Shown: positions 24,623 to 33,173 of the stretch, piece after piece | How the letters are laid out: every line of letters begins with the position of its first letter | Position numbering within the stretch: position 1 is the first letter of the stretch | Assembly (NCBI RefSeq): GCF_033100395.1 | Contig: NZ_JAWLVJ010000008.1 | Location: 1-64,000, forward strand | From: Terasakiella sp033100395 | GTDB lineage: Bacteria > Pseudomonadota > Alphaproteobacteria > Rhodospirillales > Terasakiellaceae | Reading direction: 5' to 3' | Length of the DNA: 64,000 bases | The notes under the pieces: model-generated | Database searches by the model: none | Told to the model about the DNA's origin: nothing | Seen by the model: the letters and a program-made list of their open reading frames with translations, nothing else | Position numbers and translations under genes: made by a program

Positions 24623-26124
24623 AGTTTGTTATACTCTGCCAAACGTTTTTTCGTAGTTTCTCGGTAGCCATCAGGGCGGCCAATCAGTTTGCCGCTGGAA
24701 ATGGCACGCACATCATCGACAACCATGTCAAAGGATGCGCTGCGACCTTCGGCAAGGGCGCGTTCATCAATTTTTTCACGGTTGAAATCACGCACGTCTG
24801 GCGGCAGGGGGACATGTCCGGTTTCCAGAACACGGATAGCGCCGAAATTGTCGCGGATGGGTGTCAGCTTGCCTGCGTTTTCGACAGCAGGGGCGAACGG
24901 AATATCGATAATCCCTTTTTTGAAAGCCAAAATCGCCCCCTTGGCAATATCACCTTCACCGAATTTGATGACCCGGCGCATGATGGCGCGGACTTCGGCT
25001 TCGATCACTTCCATTTCCTGGGTGATGTCCATGGTTTCAATGCGGTTCTGGTTGGCGATCATGCCAATCATCTGATGGGTCATCTGCAGGCCTGCGCGGT
25101 TAGCTTCCATGGTTGGAATGCCTGCGGCCTCATGTGGGGTTTTCACGATGATTTTGGTCGCACCTGCATATTTGGCTGTCATCGCACCAAGACTGATAAC
25201 GGCGGTGGCCTGGTCTTCATCTTCGGGGAACCCCCCCATCCATTGGTGGAAGACAGTGGTTAAAGCGTAGTCGTCAAAACCTGCATCCATGAAATAATGG
25301 TTCGCCAGTTTGCGAAGAGATCTGATTGCGGCAATGTCTTGTGCCACATTACCGGATTGGCCGTAACCAAGCGTGATGCAACGCGCACCTTGTTCCAGGG
25401 CCAGCAATCCTTCAAGGATGGCAACCACGTGTGAAATAAAGGGTGGGACCAACGTTCCGGTTAAGGGGCCGAATGGTTCACGGTTGATGCGCACGCCTTC
25501 ACGTTCATACAGACCCACAAGACGGTCGCAATATTGCCAGTGTCGAATGGACTGTTCCAGCGGGATGCGTTTGGCATAAGGAATATTGTAGGAAATGCCA
25601 CCGCCTTCGTAACTTGAAAAACCGGACGCCAGCGTGATTTCACCTAAAAGCCGGGCGTCTGGTGTGCCATGACGGACCTGGACAGGTTTTTCCAGGCTTG
25701 CAACCAGATTGGAACAAGCCTCAACACCATGGTTGACCGGGGGGAAACCGTTTAGAAGAGAGGTTCCGGCAGCGCGGGATTTATCAATCCCTTTTTGGGC
25801 TTCTTCATATCTGTTGTGACGTGTGTAGGCATCAACTGTCGTTGGCAGGACATCACAATAAGGGGTTAAATCCTGCAGAAGCTTTGTGTGTTCACGCAGC
25901 AAAGCCACACCTGCGCGCGGTTGTAACAAGGTGCGCCCCTGGGCATGGGCATCTGCAAGGGCAGAAGAGAATTGCTTTTCTTTCGGCAGGTCCTGTTGCA
26001 GTTTCACGCCTTTTTGGAAATCGACGTCTTTGCCAGTGTGCCAGGTCTGCAGGACTTTTTCACGTTCAGCTTCAAATTCGGCATCTGAAAGCTGTTTATT
26101 CGATACATTAATGGAGTCAATCAT
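24619..26124 (-). CDS. glmE: glutamate (methylaspartate) mutase E subunit
   Basis: The TIM-barrel, substrate-binding subunit of adenosylcobalamin-dependent glutamate mutase, which rearranges L-glutamate to (2S,3S)-3-methylaspartate. At 501 residues it is slightly longer than the clostridial E subunit. Recognisable regions include the N-terminal TLLQPRAGVALLREH, the HGTPDARLLGEI and GGGISYNIPYAKRIPLEQSIRHW segments, and LGYGQSGNVAQDIAAIRSLR. It lies 17 bases downstream of glmS and overlaps mal by 4 bases. The glmL (mutL) reactivase gene, often found between glmS and glmE, is absent. Confidence 0.95.
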   Translation of the reverse strand: MIDSINVSNKQLSDAEFEAEREKVLQTWHTGKDVDFQKGVKLQQDLPKEKQFSSALADAHAQGRTLLQPRAGVALLREHTKLLQDLTPYCDVLPTTVDAYTRHNRYEEAQKGIDKSRAAGTSLLNGFPPVNHGVEACSNLVASLEKPVQVRHGTPDARLLGEITLASGFSSYEGGGISYNIPYAKRIPLEQSIRHWQYCDRLVGLYEREGVRINREPFGPLTGTLVPPFISHVVAILEGLLALEQGARCITLGYGQSGNVAQDIAAIRSLRKLANHYFMDAGFDDYALTTVFHQWMGGFPEDEDQATAVISLGAMTAKYAGATKIIVKTPHEAAGIPTMEANRAGLQMTHQMIGMIANQNRIETMDITQEMEVIEAEVRAIMRRVIKFGEGDIAKGAILAFKKGIIDIPFAPAVENAGKLTPIRDNFGAIRVLETGHVPLPPDVRDFNREKIDERALAEGRSASFDMVVDDVRAISSGKLIGRPDGYRETTKKRLAEYNKL

Positions 26125-26141
26125 CGTCTATGCTTAGGCTA

Positions 26142-26639
26142 TCAGTTTTTTGAGATTTCAGAAGACGTGTCTGTTTTCTGGAAAACAGCAGAATAGTTGT
26201 GACCAATTCTTGATCTGTGAAGATTGATATCGTCTTTCAATAAATCTGCGACATGGGCGATGTCTGCTGTTGGGCGAAAGACGCGGTCAAATCCCATTTC
26301 CTGGAATTGCTTTTCCACATCTTGAAAATCTTTCTTACCGATCACCAGGTTGCCGCCGACATATAAAACGATGTCACCGATCCCATATTCTTCGCATTTT
26401 TCACGAAAGCCCTGACAATCGATTTCACCATGTCCATAGATGGAAGAGACCAGAATAGCATCTGCATTACAATCCAGTGCAGCTTGGGCGAATTCATCCT
26501 GAGAAACCATAACACCCTGGTTTTCAACATTGATCCCTTTTGTGGTGAGCGCATTTTCTAAGATTTTGTTGCCAACCGCATGACAGTCAGCCCCAATCAC
26601 ACCCAAGACAATCGTGTATTCATCAGTTTTAGTCGTCAT
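26142..26639 (-). CDS. glmS: glutamate (methylaspartate) mutase S subunit, B12-binding
   Basis: The cobalamin-binding partner of GlmE. The base-off/His-on motif D-x-H-x-x-G is complete at D18-C-H20-A-V-G23, followed by the Rossmann-like segments ILVSSIYGHGE and VLYVGGNLVIGKKD that hold the nucleotide tail. At 165 residues it is longer than the clostridial S subunit because of a C-terminal extension of about 28 residues (NLHRSRIGHNYSAVF...). It is the first gene of the operon. No cobalamin riboswitch is evident in the 230 bases upstream. Confidence 0.95.
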   Translation of the reverse strand: MTTKTDEYTIVLGVIGADCHAVGNKILENALTTKGINVENQGVMVSQDEFAQAALDCNADAILVSSIYGHGEIDCQGFREKCEEYGIGDIVLYVGGNLVIGKKDFQDVEKQFQEMGFDRVFRPTADIAHVADLLKDDINLHRSRIGHNYSAVFQKTDTSSEISKN

Positions 26640-26814
26640 CTAAAATATCCAGTTCTGAAGTGAGCACACATGCCTAGTCGACACTTCTGATTTAGTCAAC
26701 TTTGCTTAGTTATTAAGTTATTTTGTTAATTATTGCTTATCAATATGAGCAGGGAGTAGTGCATGCGTGGTCGCGTTCGGGAAATAGCGTGTGATATGTT
26801 TGGGATGAAGCAAT

Positions 26815-26855
26815 AAAAAAAGGCCTTAAGTAACCGGAGTTACAAGGCCTTTTTT
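26815..26855 (-). terminator. tRNA-Leu terminator
   Basis: AAGGCCTT on each side of an inner GTAAC/GTTAC hairpin, with A and T runs at both ends. It ends the minus-strand tRNA transcript and lies just outside the glmS promoter region. Confidence 0.85.
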
Positions 26856-26856
26856 A

Positions 26857-26943
26857 TGGTGCCCAGGAGAAGACTCGAACTTCCACTCCCTTGCGAGAAC
26901 TAGCACCTGAAGCTAGCGCGTCTACCAATTCCGCCACCTGGGC
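26857..26943 (-). tRNA. tRNA-Leu (anticodon CAG)
   Basis: The minus strand reads GCCCAGG (acceptor), a D arm with GGTAG, an anticodon stem CTAGC/GCTAG enclosing TTCAGGT (anticodon CAG for CTG codons), a long variable arm as expected for leucine, TTCGAGTC in the T arm, CCTGGGC, discriminator A and an encoded CCA. Confidence 0.97.
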
Positions 26944-26982
26944 TTAGTTGCAACGACATGTACTGTCGTGTTTGCGAGGCGG

Positions 26983-27011
26983 TTTTTAGGGCTATGTGAA
27001 GCAGATGTCAA
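26983..27011 (-). promoter_or_regulatory. promoter of tRNA-Leu
   Basis: On the minus strand TTGACA (27006-27011) precedes TAAAAA (26983-26988) with 17-base spacing, about 40 bases before the tRNA 5' end. Confidence 0.6.
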
Positions 27012-27136
27012 TAGGAATAATGAAAGAAAATTGAAACATCTGTCATTTTCCCCAATCCGATGGTTGCTGCGTGCCCACAAGGGGTATATAAATCAATGTA
27101 GTCTATAGGGAAGACCACATTTTAAGGAGATGGGTG

Positions 27137-28153
27137 ATGGGGCGCCAAATTGCGACAGTATTCGGGGGATCCGGTTTTCTGGGTCGTCATATTGTAAAAC
27201 GTCTGGCTGAAGATGGCTACACGGTTCGTGTGGCCGTGCGGGATGTCGAATCCGCCATGCTGGTGAAACCATATGGGGACCCCGGTCAGATCATTCTACA
27301 GGCCTGTAATGTCAGAAACGCCGATATGGTCGCGCGTTCCGTGGCAGGTGCAGATGTGGTTGTCAATTTGGTTGGTCTTTTGTCTCAGTGGGGCAAGCAG
27401 ACATTTGGTGCGGTTCATACCGAAGGCGCTGCCAATGTGGCCAAAGCCTGTGCTGACGCAGGTGTTGCGAATCTAATCCATATGTCCGCCCTTGGTGCTG
27501 ATGAAAATGCCGAAGCTGAATATGCCCGCACAAAGGCTGCCGGGGAAAAGGCTGTGTTGAAGGCGTATCCAACTGCAACCATTCTGCGCCCAAGTGTGGT
27601 ATTTGGTCCGGAAGATGGGTTCTTCAACCTGTTTGCGGGCATCATGCGTTTTACACCAGCTCTGCCTGTGATCGGGGCACCATTGATGCCGAAGGTCAAA
27701 TTTGAAAATGGCGAATTGGATATAAACCTTTATGGCGATGGCGGTGCGAAATTGCAGCCGGTTTATGTGGGTGATGTGGCACAGGCGGCCTTTAATGCCA
27801 TCAATAACGATGCTGCCAAAGGCAAGACGTTTGAACTGGGCGGACCGGAAGTGATGACCTTTATGGGCATCATGAAACGTATCTTGAAACATACAGAACG
27901 TGATCGATTCCTCGCTCCGGTTGCTTATCCGTTCGCGAAGATTCTCGGCGGCATTCTCGGCTTTTTGCCGAACCCACTTCTGACCCGTGATCAGGTGACC
28001 ATGCTGGAAACTGACAATGTGGTAAGCGAAGGGGCTTTGGGCCTGAAAGATTTGGGCGTTGAGGCCACGCTGGCAGATCTGATCCTGCCTTCCTACCTAG
28101 GGCGTTTCAAGCAACTTAAACGTCAGGCGCGCCATATTGAACGCCGCGTTTAA
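27137..28153 (+). CDS. complex I NDUFA9-like NAD(P)-binding protein
   Basis: A 338-residue atypical short-chain dehydrogenase. The N-terminus has the Rossmann loop GGSGFLGRHIVKRL, followed by VVNLVGLLSQ, HMSALGA, the YARTKAAGEKAVL segment (Y-x3-K) and ILRPSVVFGPEDGFFN. This is the family related to the mitochondrial complex I accessory subunit NDUFA9, common as a single gene in alphaproteobacteria. It is separate from any nuo operon here. ATG 27137, 7 bases after AAGGAG, is preferred to the GTG one codon before it. Confidence 0.9.
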   Translation: MGRQIATVFGGSGFLGRHIVKRLAEDGYTVRVAVRDVESAMLVKPYGDPGQIILQACNVRNADMVARSVAGADVVVNLVGLLSQWGKQTFGAVHTEGAANVAKACADAGVANLIHMSALGADENAEAEYARTKAAGEKAVLKAYPTATILRPSVVFGPEDGFFNLFAGIMRFTPALPVIGAPLMPKVKFENGELDINLYGDGGAKLQPVYVGDVAQAAFNAINNDAAKGKTFELGGPEVMTFMGIMKRILKHTERDRFLAPVAYPFAKILGGILGFLPNPLLTRDQVTMLETDNVVSEGALGLKDLGVEATLADLILPSYLGRFKQLKRQARHIERRV

Positions 28154-28176
28154 GCTCAAAGTGAATATAAAAAACA

Positions 28177-28212
28177 AAAGGCCTTGAGGGATAATCCTTC
28201 AAGGCCTTTATT
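28177..28212. terminator. bidirectional terminator
   Basis: AAAGGCCTTGA and TCAAGGCCTTT form a long stem with a short inner loop between the convergent NDUFA9-like and MarR genes. Confidence 0.9.
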
Positions 28213-28238
28213 TATTACATATATGGGAAAGGGAAGAA

Positions 28239-28595
28239 TTACTCTTCGTCGCCCATTTTTTCAGCGCTATGGACGATGATTTCACCGAATTCACGCAGGA
28301 AAACTGACCCCTTTACGGTACGCTGAACCAGCACGCTGCGGCGGTCATTGTCATCGATTTTGCGGCGCAGAAGTTCCATTTGACCCAGACGGTCAAGGGC
28401 GCGGGTGATGGCGGGTTTGGAAACATTCAGGCTATCAGCCAGTCCGCGAACGGTGTGTGGCGGTGGTGTCAGGTAAACGGTCAGCAGCAAAGCCATCTGA
28501 CGGGCAGACAGGTCTGGTCCATCGCGTCGGACACTTTCCAGAATTGCTTTTCGCCAAAGATCCAGGGCCTGGACTGGTTCGAGTTCTACGCTCAT
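28239..28595 (-). CDS. MarR family transcriptional regulator
   Basis: About 118 residues from the favoured start, with a winged helix: SARQMALLLTVYLTPPPHTVRGLADSLNVSKPAITRALDRLGQMELLRRKIDDNDRRSVLVQRT, where the KPAITRALDRL recognition helix and the DNDRRSVLV wing are typical. I chose ATG 28595 (MSVELEPVQAL), with GGCGAG upstream, over a longer frame to 28655. It lies 71 bases after the aminopeptidase gene on the same strand. Target and ligand are unknown. Confidence 0.9.
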   Translation of the reverse strand: MSVELEPVQALDLWRKAILESVRRDGPDLSARQMALLLTVYLTPPPHTVRGLADSLNVSKPAITRALDRLGQMELLRRKIDDNDRRSVLVQRTVKGSVFLREFGEIIVHSAEKMGDEE

Positions 28596-28666
28596 AATTC
28601 TCGCCAATTCGTTACGGTTTCGAACAGTTTTAGAGGAGGTCCTGCCCAAGGGCAACCCTTAAATTG

Positions 28667-30052
28667 TTAAAATTTGTTTTTTATCATCAGGAAGGCCGCG
28701 CGCAGGCCCATGGCTTCCCCACCTTCTGGCTTGCCAGGACGCGACGATGTGTTCCAGCCCATGACATCCATATGCGCCCAGGCGATATTCTTTTCAACAA
28801 ATTCTTCCAGGAAAAGGGCGGCTGTAATCGCCCCGCCATAAGGCATATTGGCTTCATTGGAGATATCACCCGTCTTGCCGTCAATAGCTTTGCGATAAGG
28901 TTTCCAAAGTGGCAGGCGCCACATATGATCGTCTGTTTCCTTGCCTGCTTCCATCAATCCGTTTGCCAGATCATCATTGTTGCTGAAAAGGGCAGGCAGT
29001 TCCGTACCCAACGCAACGCGGGCAGCCCCGGTAAGTGTGGCAAAATCCAGGATCATTTCTGGTTTATCTTCACAGGCGAGTGCAAGACCGTCGGCAAGAA
29101 CAACGCGCCCTTCGGCGTCCGTGTGGCCGATTTCAATGGTGGCGCCTTTGCGACTATCGACCACATCCAGAGGACGCATGGCTTTATCGGAAACCGCATT
29201 TTCAACAGCTGGGATGATTACACGCAGGTTGATCGGCAGCTTGGCCGTCATGATGGCCTTGGCAAGCCCCAGAACGTGGGCCGCACCGCCCATATCTTTT
29301 TTCATCAGCTTCATAAACTGTGCAGGTTTGATATCCAGCCCGCCTGTATCAAAACACACACCTTTGCCGACCAATGTGACTTTTGGGTTCTTGTCATCGC
29401 CCCAGACCATATCTACCAGACAGGGGCGGCGGTCATCAGCTGCCCCTTTGCCGACTGCATAGACAGCCGGGAAGTTATGTTCAATCAGCCCTTCATCTTC
29501 AATGACACAGCATTCCCCGTCAAATTCTGCTGCCAGATCACGTGCGGCTTGCGAAAGTTCCATCGGGCCCATGTCGGCTGCGGGGATGTTGATCAAATCA
29601 CGGGTCAGTTCAATCCCGCCCGCAAGCGCATCCAGCAATGTCTTGTCAACGGATTTGGGCAGGATCAGGCTTGCAAAATCCTTGGTGCTTTCCTTGTACC
29701 AGTCAAAGCTATAAGTCCCAAGCGCCCAACCCAGACAGGCCGCATCGGCTTGCCCGGCTTTTAGGCGGCCTTTGATTTTATAGGTGGCTTTGGGCAGTTT
29801 GGCGGGCAGGGCGGCGAAATCCCACATGATGTTATCATCACTGATCCCGACAAGGATGCTTTCAACGGTTCCTTTCTTGCCCGCAACAGCCAGTGTTGAT
29901 CCACCTGCCGCTTTGAAGTCATTGGCATCGATCCAGTTTTGTAAGTCCTTGGGCTGTTTTTTAAGCCATTTGTCAAACCCGTCTCTGGCAACGGGAATAA
30001 GGGAAATGGGGGCGGTGTCGCTTTTCTTTACCAAATAATCGGTCGCAGCCAT
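28667..30052 (-). CDS. M17 leucyl aminopeptidase family protein
   Basis: A 461-residue di-zinc aminopeptidase. The C-terminal catalytic domain shows the metal-binding and catalytic blocks VGKGVCFDTGGLDIKP, KKDMGGAAHVLGLA and HTDAEGRVVLADGL (an N to H change in the NTDAEGR signature, seen in the alphaproteobacterial PepB-like branch). The N-terminal domain is shorter than in E. coli PepA. It cleaves N-terminal residues from peptides in the cytoplasm. It is divergent from the GST gene at 30110. Confidence 0.93.
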   Translation of the reverse strand: MAATDYLVKKSDTAPISLIPVARDGFDKWLKKQPKDLQNWIDANDFKAAGGSTLAVAGKKGTVESILVGISDDNIMWDFAALPAKLPKATYKIKGRLKAGQADAACLGWALGTYSFDWYKESTKDFASLILPKSVDKTLLDALAGGIELTRDLINIPAADMGPMELSQAARDLAAEFDGECCVIEDEGLIEHNFPAVYAVGKGAADDRRPCLVDMVWGDDKNPKVTLVGKGVCFDTGGLDIKPAQFMKLMKKDMGGAAHVLGLAKAIMTAKLPINLRVIIPAVENAVSDKAMRPLDVVDSRKGATIEIGHTDAEGRVVLADGLALACEDKPEMILDFATLTGAARVALGTELPALFSNNDDLANGLMEAGKETDDHMWRLPLWKPYRKAIDGKTGDISNEANMPYGGAITAALFLEEFVEKNIAWAHMDVMGWNTSSRPGKPEGGEAMGLRAAFLMIKNKF

Positions 30053-30109
30053 GGACTTTCCTTTATGATCAGCATATTTCTTTAAGCCATTACATTAACG
30101 GAGAAAATC

Positions 30110-30763
30110 ATGTCACGCTATACTCTCGTCGTTGGGAATAAAAATTATTCTTCCTGGAGCCTGCGCCCCTGGCTGGTGATGAAGCATCTTGGGCTTGAAT
30201 TTGATGAAGTGGTGATCCCGCTGATGCAGGATGATTTCAAGGCAAAAATTCTGGCTCATTCTCCGGCAGGCAAGGTTCCGATCCTGAAGGCAGACGGTTT
30301 TGATGTTTGGGATTCCCTTGCAATTTGTGAATATCTGAATGAAGAACATGGCGCAGGCAAGCTCTGGCCATCTGATGCAGGCGAAAAGGCACTGGCACGA
30401 TCAGTGGCCTATGAAATGCATTCCGGCTTTTTCACCGTGCGCAATGACATGCCGATGAATATTCGTCGTATTGTGGATGGGTTTAATCCCAGTGCTGACT
30501 GTCAGGCAGAGATTGACCGGATCAAGGAAATCTGGACGGATTGCCTGAACATGAAAACTGCCGAAGGTCCATTCTTGTTTGGTGAATTTTCCATTGCTGA
30601 CGCCATGTTCGCCCCTGTCATCTGGCGCTTTAACAGTTATGGCATTGTGCTGGAAGGGGCGCTTGCGGACTATTCCAGAGCCGTGCGTGAAATGGAGATC
30701 ATGCAGGATTGGGTTGAGGCTGCGAAAGCGGAAGAATGGGTGATGGACGCGGTTGAGCTTTAA
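30110..30763 (+). CDS. glutathione S-transferase family protein
   Basis: 217 residues with an N-terminal thioredoxin-like domain (YTLVVGNKNYSSWSLRPWLVMKHLGLEFDE) carrying the serine and tryptophan positions of this branch, the KVPILKADGFDVWDSLAICEYL glutathione-binding segment (cis-Pro, then DS), and an all-helical C-terminal domain. The NKNYSSWSLRPWL start marks a bacterial branch of unknown substrate. Single gene, divergent from the aminopeptidase. Confidence 0.9.
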   Translation: MSRYTLVVGNKNYSSWSLRPWLVMKHLGLEFDEVVIPLMQDDFKAKILAHSPAGKVPILKADGFDVWDSLAICEYLNEEHGAGKLWPSDAGEKALARSVAYEMHSGFFTVRNDMPMNIRRIVDGFNPSADCQAEIDRIKEIWTDCLNMKTAEGPFLFGEFSIADAMFAPVIWRFNSYGIVLEGALADYSRAVREMEIMQDWVEAAKAEEWVMDAVEL

Positions 30764-30780
30764 TTCAGCCGAAAAGTTAT

Positions 30781-30879
30781 CTAAAACCCGTCATCGCGCA
30801 CTTGTTGCGCGATAATGGGTGGAAGCCAGAGTATTGCTTTTACCCATTATGCCGCAACGGGTGCGGCATGACGGTTTAG
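30781..30879. repeat. Y-shaped REP-like palindromic element
   Basis: Outer arms CTAAAACCCGTCAT (30781-30794) and ATGACGGTTTAG (30868-30879) are complementary. Each half also folds: TCGCGCA-N-TGCGCGA, and ATGCCGCA-ACGGG-TGCGGCAT. It lies between convergent genes and includes the stop codon of the hydrolase. A second member of the same type occurs at 59298. Confidence 0.75.
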
Positions 30880-31853
30880 GGGTGTTGGATGATCTTCTCA
30901 CGCGCGCCGACATCGGCCCCTGACGGTAATCCCTTGTCCGGGTCACCAATCCAGCTCACCACATCTTTCCACACCACAGGGCCGTTCTTGTCCCGTGGCA
31001 GCCAGTGCCAGCCGTCGGGGTAGAAGGCGACTTTGTGTTTGTCATCTAAGGCGCTGATCATCTGACCTGTCGGGCCCATGGGGATGAGCTCGTCTTTTTG
31101 CCCATAGAGAACAAGGGTGGGGACCTTCAGGTCGGATGTGTGATCCAATGCGTCCTGCATCAGCCAGCTTATCCCCCAAAGGCCATCTACTCGTGTGCCG
31201 CGAATGACAAGGGGATCGAGGCTCCAATTCTTCCAGTTTTCAATATGATCTGTGGGTTGCACAATTCCGCCGCCGGATAGTTTCAGCCAGGGCATTGTGT
31301 AGCTGACAGCATAGAGACTTGCCTTTTGATACCAGGGCCAGGTGCTTGGCCCCCAGACAGCCGGGGCAGAGAGGATAGCGCCCGTCACGGGCAGCGGTTT
31401 GATCTTGGCAAGGGTCGTCATGACAACTGCCCCGCCCATACTTTCTCCGATCACATAAAGCGGCAGCTTTTCATGGCGGGCATGGACCAGATGGATGATA
31501 GATGCCAGATCATGGGTTAAAGCTTCTGTCCCTGCCCAAAGGCCCCGGTGGGGGGCTGCGCCAAAGCCGCGCTGGTCGTAGGTGATCAGCTTGATGGCAT
31601 TTTGCTGCAGGTATGTTTCCATCCCGGGCGTGAGGAAATTGCCATAATCATTAAAGCCATGGACACCGATCAGGATGGCTTTTGGTGCTTCAACAGGTTC
31701 CCAGATGCGCAAAGGCAGTTTAACCCCGTCTTCGGCGATATAGTGATCATCTACCAGATCAGCCACGCGGATTTTTTCACCCAGCCCTTCGATATGCGGC
31801 GTGCAGGCTGCAAGGAAAAGCAGGGTGAAAAGGGTGCTAAGCGATCTTCGCAT
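30876..31853 (-). CDS. lipoprotein alpha/beta hydrolase (monoacylglycerol lipase-like)
   Basis: 325 residues. The N-terminus is a lipoprotein signal: MRRSLSTLFTLLFLAAC, with a lipobox LAAC so Cys17 would be lipidated. The hydrolase_4 domain has the oxyanion segment GVHGFNDYGNFL, the nucleophile elbow GESMGG, and the late Asp (GQKDELIPMG) and His (GWHWLPRD) of the triad. A monoglyceride or lysophospholipid esterase in the envelope is likely. Its start overlaps the ABC ATPase gene by 17 bases on the same strand. A REP-like element lies at its 3' end. Confidence 0.88.
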   Translation of the reverse strand: MRRSLSTLFTLLFLAACTPHIEGLGEKIRVADLVDDHYIAEDGVKLPLRIWEPVEAPKAILIGVHGFNDYGNFLTPGMETYLQQNAIKLITYDQRGFGAAPHRGLWAGTEALTHDLASIIHLVHARHEKLPLYVIGESMGGAVVMTTLAKIKPLPVTGAILSAPAVWGPSTWPWYQKASLYAVSYTMPWLKLSGGGIVQPTDHIENWKNWSLDPLVIRGTRVDGLWGISWLMQDALDHTSDLKVPTLVLYGQKDELIPMGPTGQMISALDDKHKVAFYPDGWHWLPRDKNGPVVWKDVVSWIGDPDKGLPSGADVGAREKIIQHP

Positions 31854-32838
31854 TGTCTTCGCGGGTCAGTCTGAGGAACAGGTCTTCCAGATCGCTTTCT
31901 TTCGTCGTCAGGTCCGTGATGGTGAGGTTAGCCTCACTCACCAGTTCCAGAATTTTGGCAACGTCAAGTTTGCTTGGGCTATATTGGAAGGACAGTTTGT
32001 TACCGGGCTGAAGGGTGACGTTGAAACCGAATCCACGAAGCGATACTGGGACTTCGGATACAATTTCGCTGATGGTGATGATCAGTTCTTTCGCATCCAT
32101 TTTGGACAGCAGGGTTTGTGTTTCATCGCACGCGACCAGCCGGCCATGGTTGATGATGGCGACTTTGTCACACAGTTCTTCGGCTTCTTCCAGATAGTGG
32201 GTGGTCAGCAGGACCGTGGTGCCCATGCGGTTTAACTCGCGTACATAATCCCACAGCTGCATGCGAAGTTCGATATCCACGCCAGCTGTCGGTTCATCCA
32301 GAACCAGAATTTGCGGGGAATGAACCATGGCCTTGGCGACCAGCAGACGACGGCGCATCCCGCCGGAAAGCGTACGCGCATAAGAAGTTGCCTTATCAGC
32401 CAGACCAACGGCTTCCAGAATTTCATCCGTGCGGCGCTGATTTTTCGGAACACCATAAAGACCCGCTTGAACTTCCAGCAGTTCACGCGGGTTGAAGAAG
32501 GGGTCCAGGTTCAGTTCCTGCGGGACAATGCCGATGGAACGACGTGCTGCGCGCATCTGGTCTTCGATGTCATAGCCCCAGATGTTGGCATCACCCGATG
32601 TCTTGGTCACAAGTCCTGCCAGGATATTGATGAAAGTGGACTTACCCGCCCCGTTTGGACCCAACAGCGCAAAGAAGGATCCGCGTGGAATCGTCAAAGA
32701 CACGTCGTTCAGCGCGTGTTTTTCCGGCTGGCCATGGGCGCCTTTGTATGTTTTTGAAAGGTTTTTGACCTCAATTGCCGCATCGGGCATCAATTGAGTA
32801 GTGTCATCGGTTTGTTTTTGCGCTATAGAAGCTGTCAC
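31837..32838 (-). CDS. ABC-2 type exporter ATP-binding protein
   Basis: A 333-residue ATPase of the ABC-2 (CcmA/NodI-like) family: Walker A GPNGAGKST, Q-loop PQELNLDPFF, signature LSGGMRRRLLVAKAM, Walker B ILVLDEPTAGVD, H-loop TTHYLEEAEEL, and a C-terminal regulatory extension ending SDLEDLFLRLTRED. I chose GTG 32838, which has GGAGC 7 bases upstream; longer and shorter in-frame starts exist. No ABC-2 permease gene is in the window, so the membrane partner must lie elsewhere. It overlaps the following lipoprotein hydrolase by 17 bases. Confidence 0.88.
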   Translation of the reverse strand: MTASIAQKQTDDTTQLMPDAAIEVKNLSKTYKGAHGQPEKHALNDVSLTIPRGSFFALLGPNGAGKSTFINILAGLVTKTSGDANIWGYDIEDQMRAARRSIGIVPQELNLDPFFNPRELLEVQAGLYGVPKNQRRTDEILEAVGLADKATSYARTLSGGMRRRLLVAKAMVHSPQILVLDEPTAGVDIELRMQLWDYVRELNRMGTTVLLTTHYLEEAEELCDKVAIINHGRLVACDETQTLLSKMDAKELIITISEIVSEVPVSLRGFGFNVTLQPGNKLSFQYSPSKLDVAKILELVSEANLTITDLTTKESDLEDLFLRLTREDNAKIA

Positions 32839-32918
32839 GGGGTTTGCTCCGGTTGTAATCTTATCCAGCAATCGGTACCATTCAGAATAGTATATGACAA
32901 TGTTTTTAGGGGGCAATC

Positions 32919-33101
32919 ATGAAGCCTGAAGAAATCATCGAGGTAGAAACAGCATCCGTTGCATGTGATGGGGGCGGGGGCGCAGCAGGCCATCCGCGTG
33001 TTTTCCTAAGCCTAGAGCAGGAAAACGGCTATGAAGTCGTTTGCCCATATTGTTCCAGGACTTATCGTTTGAAAGAAGGCGTTGCACTGCACGGTCACTA
33101 A
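32919..33101 (+). CDS. CHCC zinc-finger protein (NDUFS6-like)
   Basis: A 60-residue protein with the CHCC pattern: C17, H26 (GGAAGHPRVFL), and the CPYCSRTY pair near residues 42-45, followed by a basic tail. This family matches the zinc-binding end of the complex I NDUFS6 subunit and is typical of alphaproteobacteria. It lies divergent from the ABC ATPase gene. Confidence 0.88.
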   Translation: MKPEEIIEVETASVACDGGGGAAGHPRVFLSLEQENGYEVVCPYCSRTYRLKEGVALHGH

Positions 33102-33135
33102 GACCGACGCCGTTTGATTTTTCGATTTAGTTTGT

Positions 33136-33173
33136 GAAGGTTCTTCCGTCAAGGGATGGAAGGGCCTTCTTTT
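33136..33173 (+). terminator. terminator upstream of polA
   Basis: GAAGG-TT-CTTCC...GGAAG-GG-CCTTC stem followed by T residues, separating the zinc-finger gene from polA. Confidence 0.7.

Noticed and set aside
26640..26814. Cobalamin riboswitch upstream of glmS
   Set aside because: The B12-box core expected in such elements was not found in the 230 bases before glmS.
28664..29764. Long open frame of 366 codons on the plus strand
   Set aside because: It lies antisense within the aminopeptidase gene, has no ribosome site and gives a low-complexity product rich in Phe, His and Gln. The M17 protein on the opposite strand is clearly the gene.
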